Below, one piece after another: positions 18,607 through 31,504 of a stretch of 64,000 nt of DNA. The stretch comes from Tsukamurella sp. M9C. GTDB lineage: Bacteria; Actinomycetota; Actinomycetes; Mycobacteriales; Mycobacteriaceae. The stretch lies in assembly GCF_020169415.1 (NCBI RefSeq), contig NZ_JAIULG010000010.1:36080-100079 (forward strand). Direction: 5' to 3'. The notes below the pieces were generated by a model. It was not told where the DNA came from, searched no databases, and was given only the letters and a program-made list of their open reading frames with translations. The first letter of the stretch is position 1. Every line of letters begins with the position of its first letter. The position numbers and the translations under genes are program-made.

Positions 18607-19206
18607 ATGATCGCCACCGTCACCCCGCGGGCGCCCTGGTCGGGCATCGTCCCCGCCGGCCACACCCTCACCATGACCGACCTGCACGGCAACCAGGCCG
18701 TCGACACCCTCTTCTACGGCGCGCACGACCACACCGTCCGCTACAGCGCCCAGCAGACGATCCTCGGCCAGGGCAACATCTTCCTGGGCGCCGGAACCGT
18801 GATCCGCGACCAGGAGTCGCGCCCGATGATGACCATCGTCGACGACGAGGTCGGCCACCACGACACCCTCGGCGGCGCCTGCTCCCAGGAGTCCAACACG
18901 CTGCGCTACGGCCACCACACCAAGCACCAGCACGCCTGCGTCGAGAACTTCCTCATCGAGGGCAGCCGGCACGGCCTCGGCAAGCGCGACCTGGTGGGCA
19001 ACGTCAACTTCTACATGTACGTCCCCGTGGACCCCGACGGCACGCTCGGCATCGTCGACGGACTCTCCGCCCCGGGGAAGAAGGTGGTGCTCCGCGCCGA
19101 GATCGACACCCTCGTGCTGATCTCCAACTGCCCGCAGATCAACAACCCCTGCAACGGCTTCGACCCCACCGCCGTCGAACTCGAGATCTCGGAGGCCGCC
19201 GCATGA
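18607..19206 (+). CDS. Urea carboxylase-associated protein 2 (DUF1989; carboxyguanidine deiminase-type subunit)
   Basis: 199 residues, ATG behind AAGGA. Same DUF1989 fold as the gene before it: AGHTLTMTDLHGNQAVDTLFY, VGHHDTLGGACSQESNTLRYG, LVGNVNFYMYVPV and SNCPQINNPCNG. Conserved His-His-Asp and Cys residues suggest a metal site. A paired heteromer with the preceding protein is expected. Its stop overlaps the ATG of the carboxyltransferase gene (ATGA). It supports a guanidine rather than a pure urea pathway, because deimination is needed only for carboxyguanidine. Confidence 0.87.
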   Translation: MIATVTPRAPWSGIVPAGHTLTMTDLHGNQAVDTLFYGAHDHTVRYSAQQTILGQGNIFLGAGTVIRDQESRPMMTIVDDEVGHHDTLGGACSQESNTLRYGHHTKHQHACVENFLIEGSRHGLGKRDLVGNVNFYMYVPVDPDGTLGIVDGLSAPGKKVVLRAEIDTLVLISNCPQINNPCNGFDPTAVELEISEAAA

Positions 19207-21194
19207 CGACCCTCACCGTTATCCGCCCCGGCCCGATGACCACCGTGCAGGACTGGCCCGGCCGCGCCGGCTACTGGTCGATCGGGGTCCCGCCGTCCGG
19301 CCCGATGGACGACCTCTCCTTCCGCCTCGCCAACCTGGCCGTCGGCAACGACGAGGGCGCACCGGAATTCGAGTGCACCCTCGGCGGCCTCGCCGTCACC
19401 GTCGACGAACCCACCACCGTCGCGGTCACGGGCGCCCCCGTCACGGTCACCGTCGACGGGACGCCCGTCCCCACCTGGGCGCCCGTCGAACTCTTGCCAG
19501 GGCAGCAGCTCGCCGTCGGCGCCACCGGATCGCTCGGCATGCGCGTGTACCTCGCCGTCCGCGGCGGGGTGACGGTGCCCGAGTACCTCGGCAGCGCCTC
19601 GACGTTCACGCTGGGGAAGTTCGGCGGCCACGACGGCCGGACCCTCGCCGCCGGCGACGAACTGCCCCTCGGCACCGCCGCCGTCACCGCCCCGCGCCGC
19701 ATCCTCGACGACGAGGTCCCCGCGTTCACCACCCAGTGGCAGCTCGCGGTCACCGTCGGACCGCACTCCGCCCCCGAGTACTTCACCGATGCCGACATCG
19801 CGACCCTCTACGGCACGGCCTACGAGGTGCACTTCAACTCCGACCGCACCGGCGTCCGGCTCATCGGCCCCAAGCCCGAGTGGGCCCGCCCCGACGGCGG
19901 CGAGGCCGGCCTGCACCCGTCGAACATCCACGACAACGCGTATTCCGTGGGCGCACTGGACTTCACCGGCGACACCCCGATCCTGCTGGGCCCCGACGGC
20001 CCCAGCCTGGGCGGCTTCGTCTGCCCGGTCACCGTGACCACGGCCGATCGCTGGAAGCTGGGGCAGCTCCGCCCCGGCGATGCCGTGCGTTTCGTCCCCG
20101 TCCGCGCCGCCGCGGCCGCCTCGCCCGGCGCCGTCGGCACCGCACGGCGCGCGAACCTGCCCGTCGTGCTGTCCGCCGGCGGCGACGCCGACGACGGCGT
20201 CCTCGCCCGCTCCATGACGGCCGACGCCGAAACCACCATCACCTACCGCCGCTCGGGCGACGACAACATCCTCGTCGAGTACGGCGCCATGACACTGGAC
20301 CTGGAGTCGCGGGCCCGCGTCCACGCGCTCGAGCAGCGGCTGCGCGCCGAATCTCCGCGGGGCCTGATCGATCTCACCGCCGGCGTGCGCAGCCTGCAGG
20401 TGAAGTTCGACCCGACCGCGCTGAGCCAGCCCGCGGCCCTCGATTGGATCCGCGAGGCGGAGTCGCAGCTCCCCGCCGCGGACGACATGATCGTGCCGAG
20501 CCGCACCGTCTCCCTGCCGCTCTCCTGGGACGACCCGAGCACCCGTGAGGCGATCGAGCGGTACGTCCTCGGCGTCCGCGGCGACGCTCCGTGGTGCCCG
20601 TGGAACATCGAGTTCATCCGCCGCATGAACGGCCTCCGTTCCGTCGAGGACGTGCAGCGGATCGTCTTCGACGCCTCGTACCTCGTGCTGGGCCTCGGCG
20701 ACGTGTACCTCGGTGCGCCCGTGGCCGTCCCGCTCGACCCGCGGCACCGCCTGGTGACCACCAAGTACAACCCCGCGCGCACCTGGACGCCGGAGAACGC
20801 CGTCGGCATCGGCGGCGCGTACCTGTGCATCTACGGCATGGAGGGGCCCGGCGGCTACCAGTTCGTGGGCCGGACGACGCAGGTGTGGAACCACCGGCAC
20901 CCGCTCAGGGCGGGCGGCTTCGAGCCCGAACACCCCTGGCTGCTGCGGCACTTCGACCGGATCAGCTGGTATCCCGTCGGCACCGAGGAGCTCGCGGACC
21001 TGCGCGCCGACACAGCCGCCGGCCGCGGCTCCGTCGACATCACGCCCGGATCCTTCTCGCTCTCCGCGCACCGCGCCTTCCTGGCCCGCGAGGCCGACGA
21101 CATCGCCCGGGTACGGTCCGCGATGGAGATCGCCCGCGACGAGGAGCGCGGCCGGTGGGCGGCCGCCGGCGAGTTCACGAGGAGCGCAGCATGA
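19203..21194 (+). CDS. Carboxyltransferase part of a urea/guanidine carboxylase (KipA-KipI domains only)
   Basis: 663 residues. The N-terminal half is the allophanate hydrolase subunit 2 (KipA)-like domain, from GPMTTVQDWPGRAGYWSIGVP to about residue 310; a KipI-like domain follows (about 330-560: ITYRRSGDDNILVEYG, GVRSLQVKFDP). Together these are the carboxyltransferase of urea/guanidine carboxylase. A full enzyme is about 1,200 residues, with an N-terminal biotin carboxylase and a C-terminal biotinyl domain. Here both are absent: the protein starts directly at KipA and stops where the carrier domain would begin, with no AMKM biotin motif. The ATGA overlaps on both sides show that these are true ends, not a broken gene. 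It may use biotin modules encoded elsewhere. Confidence 0.88.
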   Translation: MTTLTVIRPGPMTTVQDWPGRAGYWSIGVPPSGPMDDLSFRLANLAVGNDEGAPEFECTLGGLAVTVDEPTTVAVTGAPVTVTVDGTPVPTWAPVELLPGQQLAVGATGSLGMRVYLAVRGGVTVPEYLGSASTFTLGKFGGHDGRTLAAGDELPLGTAAVTAPRRILDDEVPAFTTQWQLAVTVGPHSAPEYFTDADIATLYGTAYEVHFNSDRTGVRLIGPKPEWARPDGGEAGLHPSNIHDNAYSVGALDFTGDTPILLGPDGPSLGGFVCPVTVTTADRWKLGQLRPGDAVRFVPVRAAAAASPGAVGTARRANLPVVLSAGGDADDGVLARSMTADAETTITYRRSGDDNILVEYGAMTLDLESRARVHALEQRLRAESPRGLIDLTAGVRSLQVKFDPTALSQPAALDWIREAESQLPAADDMIVPSRTVSLPLSWDDPSTREAIERYVLGVRGDAPWCPWNIEFIRRMNGLRSVEDVQRIVFDASYLVLGLGDVYLGAPVAVPLDPRHRLVTTKYNPARTWTPENAVGIGGAYLCIYGMEGPGGYQFVGRTTQVWNHRHPLRAGGFEPEHPWLLRHFDRISWYPVGTEELADLRADTAAGRGSVDITPGSFSLSAHRAFLAREADDIARVRSAMEIARDEERGRWAAAGEFTRSAA

Positions 21195-22837
21195 CCCGCG
21201 TCGCCGACATCTACCGGCGCATCGCCGCCGACGACCGCCCCGAGGCCTTCCTCTCCCTGCGCCCCGAGGAGGAGGTCGCCGCCGAGTACACCGCATCGCT
21301 CGCCGCGGGCGGGCCGCTCGCGGGCATCGTCCTCGCCGTGAAGGACAACGTCGACGTGGCAGGTCTGCCGACCACCGCCGCCTGCCCCGGCTACGCCTAC
21401 CGTCCCGAGACCGACGCCGCAGCCGTCGCCGCTCTGCGCGCCGCCGGCGCGGTGGTGATCGGCAAGACGAACCTCGACCAGTTCGCCACCGGCCTCGTCG
21501 GCACCCGCAGCCCCTACGGCGCCGTCCGGGATTCCCGGCGACCCGAACACGTCTCGGGAGGGTCGAGCTCCGGATCGGCCGTCGCCGTGGCCCTCGACTA
21601 CGCCGACATCGCCATCGGCACCGACACCGCGGGCTCGGGCCGCGTGCCGGCCGGGCTGCAGGGCATCGTCGGCATCAAGCCGACGATCGGCGTCGTCGGC
21701 ACCGACGGGGTCGTGCCCGCGTGCGCGTCGTACGACTGCGTCACGGTGTTCGCCCGCGACGTCACCACGGCGAACCTCGCCATGTCGGTCATGGGCGCCA
21801 CCGGCACCCGCCGGTGGGCCGCCGACACCCCGTTCGCCGCCGCACCCGACGCGGCGCTCGCGATCCCCGCCGAGCTCCCCGCCCTACCCACTGCCTGGCG
21901 GGAGGCCTTCGACGGTGCCGTCGCCCGCGCCGAGGCGGCCGGGCTGCGGGTCAAGCCCGTCGACGTCTCCGAGCTGCTCGCCGCCGCCAAGCTCCTGTAC
22001 GACGGCGCGCTGGTCGCCGAGCGGTACAGCGCGGTGGGCGGATTCGTCACCGCGGCGGGCGACGACGCGGGACTGGACCCGACGGTGGCCGGCATCGTGC
22101 GCGCCGCGCGCGACCTTCCCGCGCACCGTCTGGCCTCCGACCAGGCCGAGCTGCGCGCCGTCGCCGCGCGCGCCGCGGCGCTGTTCGACGGCTTCGCCGG
22201 GCTCATGGTGCCCACCGCGCCGCGCCACCCGACCCTCGCCGAGGTGGCCGCCGACCCGGTCGGGGTGAACGCGGAGCTGGGGACCTACACCAACTTCTGC
22301 AACCTCCTCGACCTGTGCGGCGTCGCCGTCCCGGCGGGGGAGACCGCCGACGGCGCGCAGTTCGGCATCACGGTGCTGGCTCCTGCGGGCCACGACGGGG
22401 TCGCGCTTGACCTCGCGGCTCGGATCACCGGCGCGCAGCCCGTGGCGCCGTGGAACCTCGACCTCGCCGGCGCGGTGGACCTGGCGGTCTTCGGCGCGCA
22501 CCTGCGTGGACAGCCGCTCGAGCACGAGCTGACCTCGCTCGGGGCGTACTGGGCGGGGGAGATCCGGACCGCCGACGAGTACCGGCTGGTGGAGCTCGCG
22601 ACGACGCCGCCCAAGCCGGGCCTCGTCCACGACACCGACCACGGCCGCGGCATCCGCGGCGAGCTCTGGCGACTCGCACCCGCGGCGCTGGGAACCTTCC
22701 TCACCCGGCTGCCCGCACCCATGACGCTCGGCTCGGTGGTGCTCGACGACGGCAGCACCGTGGTCGGCTTCGGCTGCCAGGCCTCGGCGCTGAGCGACGC
22801 GCGGGAGCTCGACGTGGACCACTGGCTCGATCGATGA
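21191..22837 (+). CDS. atzF: Allophanate hydrolase
   Basis: 548 residues, ATG at 21191 overlapping the upstream stop. Amidase-signature enzyme that splits allophanate to ammonia and CO2. Visible catalytic set: Lys51 (VKDNVD), the Ser-rich GGSSSGSA loop (123-130), and DTAGSGR with Ser149, giving the Lys-Ser-Ser triad. A C-terminal domain (about 430-548, ending PLARS-like in family members) matches the extra allophanate hydrolase domain rather than a plain amidase. It closes the permease-DUF1989-carboxyltransferase operon, where it would consume the carboxylation/deimination product. No frame damage. Confidence 0.92.
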   Translation: MTRVADIYRRIAADDRPEAFLSLRPEEEVAAEYTASLAAGGPLAGIVLAVKDNVDVAGLPTTAACPGYAYRPETDAAAVAALRAAGAVVIGKTNLDQFATGLVGTRSPYGAVRDSRRPEHVSGGSSSGSAVAVALDYADIAIGTDTAGSGRVPAGLQGIVGIKPTIGVVGTDGVVPACASYDCVTVFARDVTTANLAMSVMGATGTRRWAADTPFAAAPDAALAIPAELPALPTAWREAFDGAVARAEAAGLRVKPVDVSELLAAAKLLYDGALVAERYSAVGGFVTAAGDDAGLDPTVAGIVRAARDLPAHRLASDQAELRAVAARAAALFDGFAGLMVPTAPRHPTLAEVAADPVGVNAELGTYTNFCNLLDLCGVAVPAGETADGAQFGITVLAPAGHDGVALDLAARITGAQPVAPWNLDLAGAVDLAVFGAHLRGQPLEHELTSLGAYWAGEIRTADEYRLVELATTPPKPGLVHDTDHGRGIRGELWRLAPAALGTFLTRLPAPMTLGSVVLDDGSTVVGFGCQASALSDARELDVDHWLDR

Positions 22838-22883
22838 TCGGAATCGGCTGCGGGGCAAAGCTCTCACCGCAGGGAGGGAGTTC

Positions 22884-22898
22884 TGCGCGTTTCGCGCA
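22884..22898 (+). terminator. Possible terminator after the allophanate hydrolase gene
   Basis: TGCGCG-TTT-CGCGCA, a perfect 6-base-pair hairpin 46 bases after the stop, followed by a T/C-rich run. It is short, so it could instead be a protein-binding site. About 50 bases further on, GATAAT (22950-22955) is a possible -10 for the tct operon, without a clear -35. Confidence 0.45.
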
Positions 22899-22992
22899 TT
22901 CTGCTCTTTACTGAGATTTTCCGTTTCGGTCAGGCGCCGTTTGCGCGGCGATAATCTGGCGTCCTCATCAGCTCGACGAGGAGGCCACGGTC

Positions 22993-24018
22993 GTGACGGA
23001 CAGCTCGGACGAAGCGGGACGGACGAAAAGTCCACCGGGACAGCGCAACATGGTCGCGCTTGCCATCTACGCGATCATCGTCGTCGTGGTGGTCTCCATG
23101 GCGGTCTTCTACTCCTTCCAACGCGGCGGCCTCTCCGCCGACATCCGTAACAAGGCCACACTGATCGCGCCCGCCGGCGCGGGCGGCGGCTGGGACCTCG
23201 TCATGCGCGAGGCGCAGGCGATCATGCGGGAGCAGAAGATCGCCACCAACATCCAGGTCGTCAACGTGCCCGGCGCCGCGGGCACCATCGGCCTGTCCCG
23301 GCTGCACTCGATGCCGGGCCGCGCCGACGTCGTCATGGTCGGCGGCACCGGCCTCGTCGCGGGCGTCCAGCAGACCAAGTCCGCGGTGACGATGACCGAC
23401 GTGACCCCGGTCGCGCGGATCTTCGAGGAATACGACGTGCTCGTCGTCCCCGCGAACTCCCCGTACAAGTCCGTCGACGACCTGGTCGCGGCCTGGAAGA
23501 GCAACCCGCACTCGATCCCGTTCACCGGCGGCGGCAGCTTCGACCAGCTCGTCATGGCCCAGTTCGCCAAGGCCGCCGGGATCGACCCGAAGAACACCAC
23601 CTACATCCCCAAGGCCGGCGGCGGCGAGGTCGCCCAGGCCCTGGTCACCGGCACCGCGAAGGCCGCCTTCTCGGGCTACGCCGACCTCATCGACCAGATC
23701 CAGTCCGGCCGCCTCCGCGGCCTCGCCATGGCGGCCAAGGAGCCCCTCGACGGCGTGGACTTCCCGACGCTGCGCCAGCTCGGTTACGACGTGACCCTCG
23801 CCAACTGGCGCGCCCTGTTCGGTCCGCCCGGCATCTCCCCGGCGGACGTGAAGAACATCCGCGACGTCTTCGACGAGGTCATGCGCACTCAGGATTGGGC
23901 CGACGCCGAACGCAACAACAAGTGGACCAGGGCCTGGCTCGAGGGCCCGGACCTGACCACCTTCATCGCCGACGAGGATCGCGTCATCGCCGGCCTGTAC
24001 AAGGAGCTGGGCAAATGA
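22993..24018 (+). CDS. tctC: Tripartite tricarboxylate transporter, substrate-binding protein (TctC/BugT)
   Basis: 341 residues, GTG behind GAGGAGG. An uncleaved-looking N-terminal membrane anchor (about 22-42) follows a hydrophilic leader; no lipobox. The mature domain is a two-lobed TctC solute receptor: ATLIAPAGAGGGWDLVMR, NVPGAAGTIGL, YKSVDDLVAAW, FTGGGSFDQLV, GYADLIDQI, and PGISPADVKNIRD. TctC captures citrate-like carboxylates outside the membrane for the TctAB channel. It is the first gene of tctCBA-usp; its stop overlaps tctB (ATGA). The ligand cannot be told from the sequence. Confidence 0.92.
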   Translation: MTDSSDEAGRTKSPPGQRNMVALAIYAIIVVVVVSMAVFYSFQRGGLSADIRNKATLIAPAGAGGGWDLVMREAQAIMREQKIATNIQVVNVPGAAGTIGLSRLHSMPGRADVVMVGGTGLVAGVQQTKSAVTMTDVTPVARIFEEYDVLVVPANSPYKSVDDLVAAWKSNPHSIPFTGGGSFDQLVMAQFAKAAGIDPKNTTYIPKAGGGEVAQALVTGTAKAAFSGYADLIDQIQSGRLRGLAMAAKEPLDGVDFPTLRQLGYDVTLANWRALFGPPGISPADVKNIRDVFDEVMRTQDWADAERNNKWTRAWLEGPDLTTFIADEDRVIAGLYKELGK

Positions 24019-24527
24019 CCGCGCAGGCAGACGAAGCGGACGCCGCGGCCAAGGGCACGGGCAACGGGCTCGGCGCGCTCGTCGTCCCCGCGATCCTGGC
24101 AATCGCCAGCACCCTCGTGGTGATCGGCAACCTCACCATGGACGTGCAGTCCGACGACAGCCCCGGCCCGACGTTCTTCCCGTGGCTCCTCGCGATCGTC
24201 GGCTACGCGCTCGCCGCCGCTCTCGCGGTGCACTTCGTCCGCAACCCGGACGAGCTGGCGCGCTCGGAGACGAAGTTCCGTACCTACACCGACTGGGCCG
24301 CCGCCGGCTGGCTCATCGGCGGACTCATCGCCTTCGCGGTGCTCCTCGACGTGCTCGGCTGGATCCTGGCCGCCGCGCTCCTGTTCTGGTGCGTGACACG
24401 GGCCTTCAACAGCAAGCGGCCGCTCTTCGACGTCTCCGTCGGGCTGCTGCTCTCCAGCCTCGTCTTCCTGATCTTCGGCGTCCTGCTGGACGTTCCGCTC
24501 CCGTCCGGAATCCTGGGAGGACTGTAA
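24015..24527 (+). CDS. tctB: Tripartite tricarboxylate transporter, small membrane subunit (TctB)
   Basis: 170 residues; the ATG at 24015 overlaps the tctC stop, and the frame upstream is shadow. Four hydrophobic segments: about 22-41, 55-75, 98-118, and 140-160. FFPWLLAIVGYALA and GWILAAALLFWCVTRAF are typical of the poorly conserved TctB family. It forms the small integral-membrane subunit with TctA. It ends two bases before the tctA start, whose ribosome site GGGAGG lies inside the end of this gene. Confidence 0.9.
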   Translation: MTAQADEADAAAKGTGNGLGALVVPAILAIASTLVVIGNLTMDVQSDDSPGPTFFPWLLAIVGYALAAALAVHFVRNPDELARSETKFRTYTDWAAAGWLIGGLIAFAVLLDVLGWILAAALLFWCVTRAFNSKRPLFDVSVGLLLSSLVFLIFGVLLDVPLPSGILGGL

Positions 24528-24529
24528 CC

Positions 24530-26038
24530 ATGGACCAGTTCGGACTCCTGCTCGACGGGTTCGCCGGCGCCCTTTCGCCGTCGAACCTCATGTGGGTCGT
24601 CATCGGCTGTCTCATCGGTACCGCGGTGGGCGTGCTGCCCGGCCTCGGCTCCTCGATGGCCGTGGCGCTGCTGCTCCCGATGACCTTCGCGCTCAACCCG
24701 ACCGCGGCCTTCATCCTCTTCTCCGGCGTCTACTTCGGCGGCCTGTTCGGCGACTCGACGATGGCCATCCTCATGAACACCCCGGGACAGGCATCGTCCA
24801 TCGCCTCGACCTTCGAGGGCCACCAGATGGCGAAGAACGGTCGCGCGCCGCAGGCACTCGCGACCGCGGCGATCGGCGCCTTCATCGGCGGCATGATCGC
24901 CTCGATCCTCGTCGTCTTCCTCGCCCCGTTCATGGCGGACCTGTCCACGCAGTTCGGTCCGGCCGAGTACTTCGCGCTCTCGCTGCTCGCCTTCGGCGCG
25001 ATCTCCTCCGTCGTCTCGGAATCGGTGCTCAAGGGGCTCGCCTCACTGGTGATGGGCCTGATGTTCGCGACCGTCGGCATCGACCAGATCTCCGGCACCG
25101 AACGCTTCACCTTCGGCTCCGCGAACCTCTTCGACGGCATCTCACTGGTGATCGTCGCCGTCGGCATGCTGGCCCTCGGCGAGATCATCATCGTCGCCTC
25201 GCGGATCCGCCGCGACCCCGCCCCGAAGGCGCTCGGCGCCAAGGCCGGCCGCGCCTGGCTCTCCAAGGCGGAGTTCACGGAGGCTCTCCCGGCGTGGGGC
25301 CGCGGCACCGCGATCGGCTTACCCTTCGGCGTGATCCCGGTCGGCGGCTCGGAGGTCCCCACCTTCCTCGCCTACGACGTGGAGCGCCGCCTGGACCGCC
25401 GCCGCAAGGTCCCCATGTTCGGCAAGGGCGCGATCCGCGGCCTCGCCGCGCCGGAGGCCGCCGGCAACTCGACCACCGGCATGGCGATGGGAGCGCTGCT
25501 CTCGCTGGGTCTCCCGGTCTCGGCGACCGCCGCGATCATGCTCGCCGCGTTCCGGCAGTACGGCCTGCAGCCCGGGCCGCTGCTGTTCGACAACTCGCCG
25601 GACCTGGTGTGGGCGCTGCTCGCCAGCTTCTTCATCGCCATGGTGGTGCTGCTCATCATCAACCTGCCCTTCGCGCAGTTGTGGGCGAAGCTGCTGCTGA
25701 TCCCCGCGCCGTACCTGTACGGCAGCATCGTGGTCTTCTGCGGCCTCGGCATCTACGCGACGTCGCCGACGATGTTCGACCTGCTGCTCTTCCTCGCGAT
25801 CGGCCTGTTGGCCTTCGTCTTCAAGCGCTACGACATCCCGATCGCACCCCTGCTCATCGGCATGGTGCTCGGACCGCTCGCCGAGACCAGCCTGCGCGAC
25901 GCCCTGCTCTCCTCCGACGGCGACTACTCCGTCTTCGTCTCGTCGCCGATCTCGATCACCCTCTACGCCCTGCTCCTCGCCGTGCTCCTGATCAAGGCGC
26001 GCCAGGTCGTGACCGCCCGCACCGGAAAGGACATCTGA
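24530..26038 (+). CDS. tctA: Tripartite tricarboxylate transporter, large membrane subunit (TctA)
   Basis: 502 residues from the ATG at 24530. About 11-12 membrane segments; the family hallmarks GTAVGVLPGLGSSMAVALLLP, YFGGLFGDSTMAILMNTPGQ and GFSSG-like PEAAGNSTTGMAMGALLSLGLP are visible, as is KRYDIPIAPLLIGMVLGP near the end. This is the transport channel of a cation-driven secondary uptake system. Genes tctC, tctB, tctA and a universal stress protein run without gaps, so they form one transcript. No sensor kinase (TctDE) is next to it. Confidence 0.94.
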   Translation: MDQFGLLLDGFAGALSPSNLMWVVIGCLIGTAVGVLPGLGSSMAVALLLPMTFALNPTAAFILFSGVYFGGLFGDSTMAILMNTPGQASSIASTFEGHQMAKNGRAPQALATAAIGAFIGGMIASILVVFLAPFMADLSTQFGPAEYFALSLLAFGAISSVVSESVLKGLASLVMGLMFATVGIDQISGTERFTFGSANLFDGISLVIVAVGMLALGEIIIVASRIRRDPAPKALGAKAGRAWLSKAEFTEALPAWGRGTAIGLPFGVIPVGGSEVPTFLAYDVERRLDRRRKVPMFGKGAIRGLAAPEAAGNSTTGMAMGALLSLGLPVSATAAIMLAAFRQYGLQPGPLLFDNSPDLVWALLASFFIAMVVLLIINLPFAQLWAKLLLIPAPYLYGSIVVFCGLGIYATSPTMFDLLLFLAIGLLAFVFKRYDIPIAPLLIGMVLGPLAETSLRDALLSSDGDYSVFVSSPISITLYALLLAVLLIKARQVVTARTGKDI

Positions 26039-26039
26039 C

Positions 26040-26402
26040 ATGACGATCCTCGTCGCCCACTCGACCACCCCCGAGAGCGCCGCCGCGCTCGAGGCCGCCT
26101 ATCGCGAGGCGGAGCGCAGGCCGGGGGAGCCCATCGTCGTCTTCCTGCTCGACGGTGACGCCCCCGACGTCGCGGAGGCAACCGCGCGCGGCCTCACCGT
26201 GACCATCGAGCGCCCGAAGGAGTTCGAGAAGGACCCGGTGGGCGGCGTCGTCGACGCCGCGACCGCGCTGGACGCGTCCGTCCTGGTGATCGGGATCAAG
26301 CACCGCACCGCGACCGGCAAGCTCCTGTTCGGCTCGTCGGCGCAGCGGATCCTGCTCGACGCGACCTGCCCCGTACTCGCGGTGAAGGTCGCGCAGGGCT
26401 GA
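26040..26402 (+). CDS. Universal stress protein (UspA) family, single domain, in the tct operon
   Basis: 120 residues, ATG one base after the tctA stop. Usp fold: ILVAHSTTPESAAALEAA at the N-terminus and a nucleotide-binding tail GIKHRTATGKLLFGSSAQRIL, matching G-x2-G-x9-G-S/T loosely. Shorter than the 140-residue average because the central loop is reduced. Usp proteins bind ATP and are often attached to transport operons; a regulatory role in the uptake system is inferred. It ends the tct operon. Confidence 0.88.
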   Translation: MTILVAHSTTPESAAALEAAYREAERRPGEPIVVFLLDGDAPDVAEATARGLTVTIERPKEFEKDPVGGVVDAATALDASVLVIGIKHRTATGKLLFGSSAQRILLDATCPVLAVKVAQG

Positions 26403-26554
26403 GACGCGGCGCCCCCGCCGCCTCGCCCCGGGAACGCGCGCAAGACGGCCCACCGTGTTGTGCGTTACGTTCCATCGGTCCCGCCTCGCGCGGTACGCTG
26501 TTGGAAATGATGTTCGATAGGTGGTGCGACGCCGCCTGACGAAGGGACGATCCG

Positions 26555-26835
26555 ATGGCGGTTCAGGCGGTACTCCTCAAGGCGGGCTCCGCGCTCGTGA
26601 CCGGCCTCGTCGGCGCTGCGGCGTACGAGGCGACCAAGAAGGCGCTCGCCAAGGCGCCGCTGCGCGAGAGCGCGGTCGCCGCGACGGCACTGGGACTCAA
26701 GGGCAGCCGGAAGGCCGAGGAGGTCGCCGAGAACGTGCGACTGAACGCCGCGGACATCCTGGCCGAGGCCAAGGAGCGGGTCGGCGAGGAGTCGACCCCA
26801 CCGGCGACCGGCGCCGCGCACGACCACGACCACTG

Positions 26836-26836
<1 letters not shown>
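26555..26836 (+). CDS. PacL-like (DUF1490) metal chaperone for the adjacent P1B ATPase
   Basis: 93 residues, ATG behind AAGGGA. N-terminal hydrophobic helix (about 6-28), then a charged helix, ending in AHDHDH (88-93). This matches DUF1490 proteins such as Rv3269 next to ctpC in M. tuberculosis. Rv3269 is reported as PacL1, a membrane-anchored zinc-binding partner whose C-terminal Asp/His motif delivers metal to CtpC (recalled, not checked). The stop overlaps the ATG of the ATPase gene by one base (TGATG). A paralogous arrangement in mycobacteria supports the call. The 152 bases upstream hold no clear regulator site. Confidence 0.85.
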
Positions 26837-29058
<2,222 letters not shown>

Positions 29059-29133
29059 CTTCGTGTTTCCAGCCTGTTGCGCCTGACGATCTGGCTTGAC
29101 GGCCGCCGGGGCAAGGGATTTGAGTGAATTCTC

Positions 29134-29436
29134 ATGCACCTCTTGCCCCGCGAGCAGGACAAACTGCTCATCGTCGTCGCCGCGGACCTGGCGCGTCGTC
29201 GCCAGGCCCGCGGGCTCAAGCTGAACCACCCGGAGGCCGTCGCGATCATCACGTACGAGCTGGTCGAGGGCGCGCGCGACGGGCGCAGCGTCGCCGACCT
29301 CATGGCCTACGGGGCCACGATCCTCGGCCGCGACGACGTGATGGAGGGCGTGCCCGAGATGATCCACGACGTGCAGGTGGAGGCCACCTTCCCCGACGGC
29401 ACCAAGCTCGTCACCGTCCACCACCCGATCCGGTAG
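29134..29436 (+). CDS. ureA: Urease gamma subunit
   Basis: 100 residues, the exact length of the family. Together with UreB and UreC it forms the nickel enzyme that hydrolyses urea to ammonia and carbamate. Visible: [26 protein letters not shown] (a core segment) and VHHPI at the end. It starts the ureABCEFGD operon 75 bases after ctpC; no clear ribosome site or promoter hexamers are visible, although TTGACG (29096) could be a -35. Seven bases separate it from ureB. Confidence 0.97.
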   Translation: MHLLPREQDKLLIVVAADLARRRQARGLKLNHPEAVAIITYELVEGARDGRSVADLMAYGATILGRDDVMEGVPEMIHDVQVEATFPDGTKLVTVHHPIR

Positions 29437-29443
29437 GCGCGCG

Positions 29444-29781
29444 ATGATCCCCGGAGAGCTCCGTCTCGCGTCCGCGCCGATCCTGTGCAACGACGGCCGA
29501 CCCACGCGCACCGTCCGCGTCGTCAACACCGGCGACCGCCCCATCCAGGTGGGCTCGCACTTCCACTTCGCCGAGGTCAATCGCGCCCTCGACTTCGACC
29601 GGGCCGAGGCGTACGGTCACCGTCTGGACATCCCGTCCGGGACCGCCGTCCGGTTCGAGCCCGGCGACGGGAAGACGGTGCGCCTCGTCGCCCTCGCCGG
29701 AACCCGCGAGGTCCACGGACTCGCGAACCGCGTCAACGGCCCGCTCGACGGCGCCGACGGTGCCGAGAACGGGGGAGCGCA

Positions 29782-29785
<4 letters not shown>
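29444..29785 (+). CDS. ureB: Urease beta subunit
   Basis: 113 residues, standard length. Beta-rich subunit that packs against UreC. Visible: [47 protein letters not shown] and the tail [15 protein letters not shown]. The last part (Asp/Gly/Ala-rich) is variable. Its stop overlaps the GTG of ureC (GTGA). Confidence 0.97.
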
Positions 29786-31494
<1,709 letters not shown>

Positions 31495-31504
31495 GAGGCG
31501 AGAA

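Noticed and set aside
26403..26554. A metal-sensing riboswitch or clear regulator site before the PacL-like gene
   Set aside because: No conserved riboswitch core and no good symmetric site seen; left as plain intergenic.
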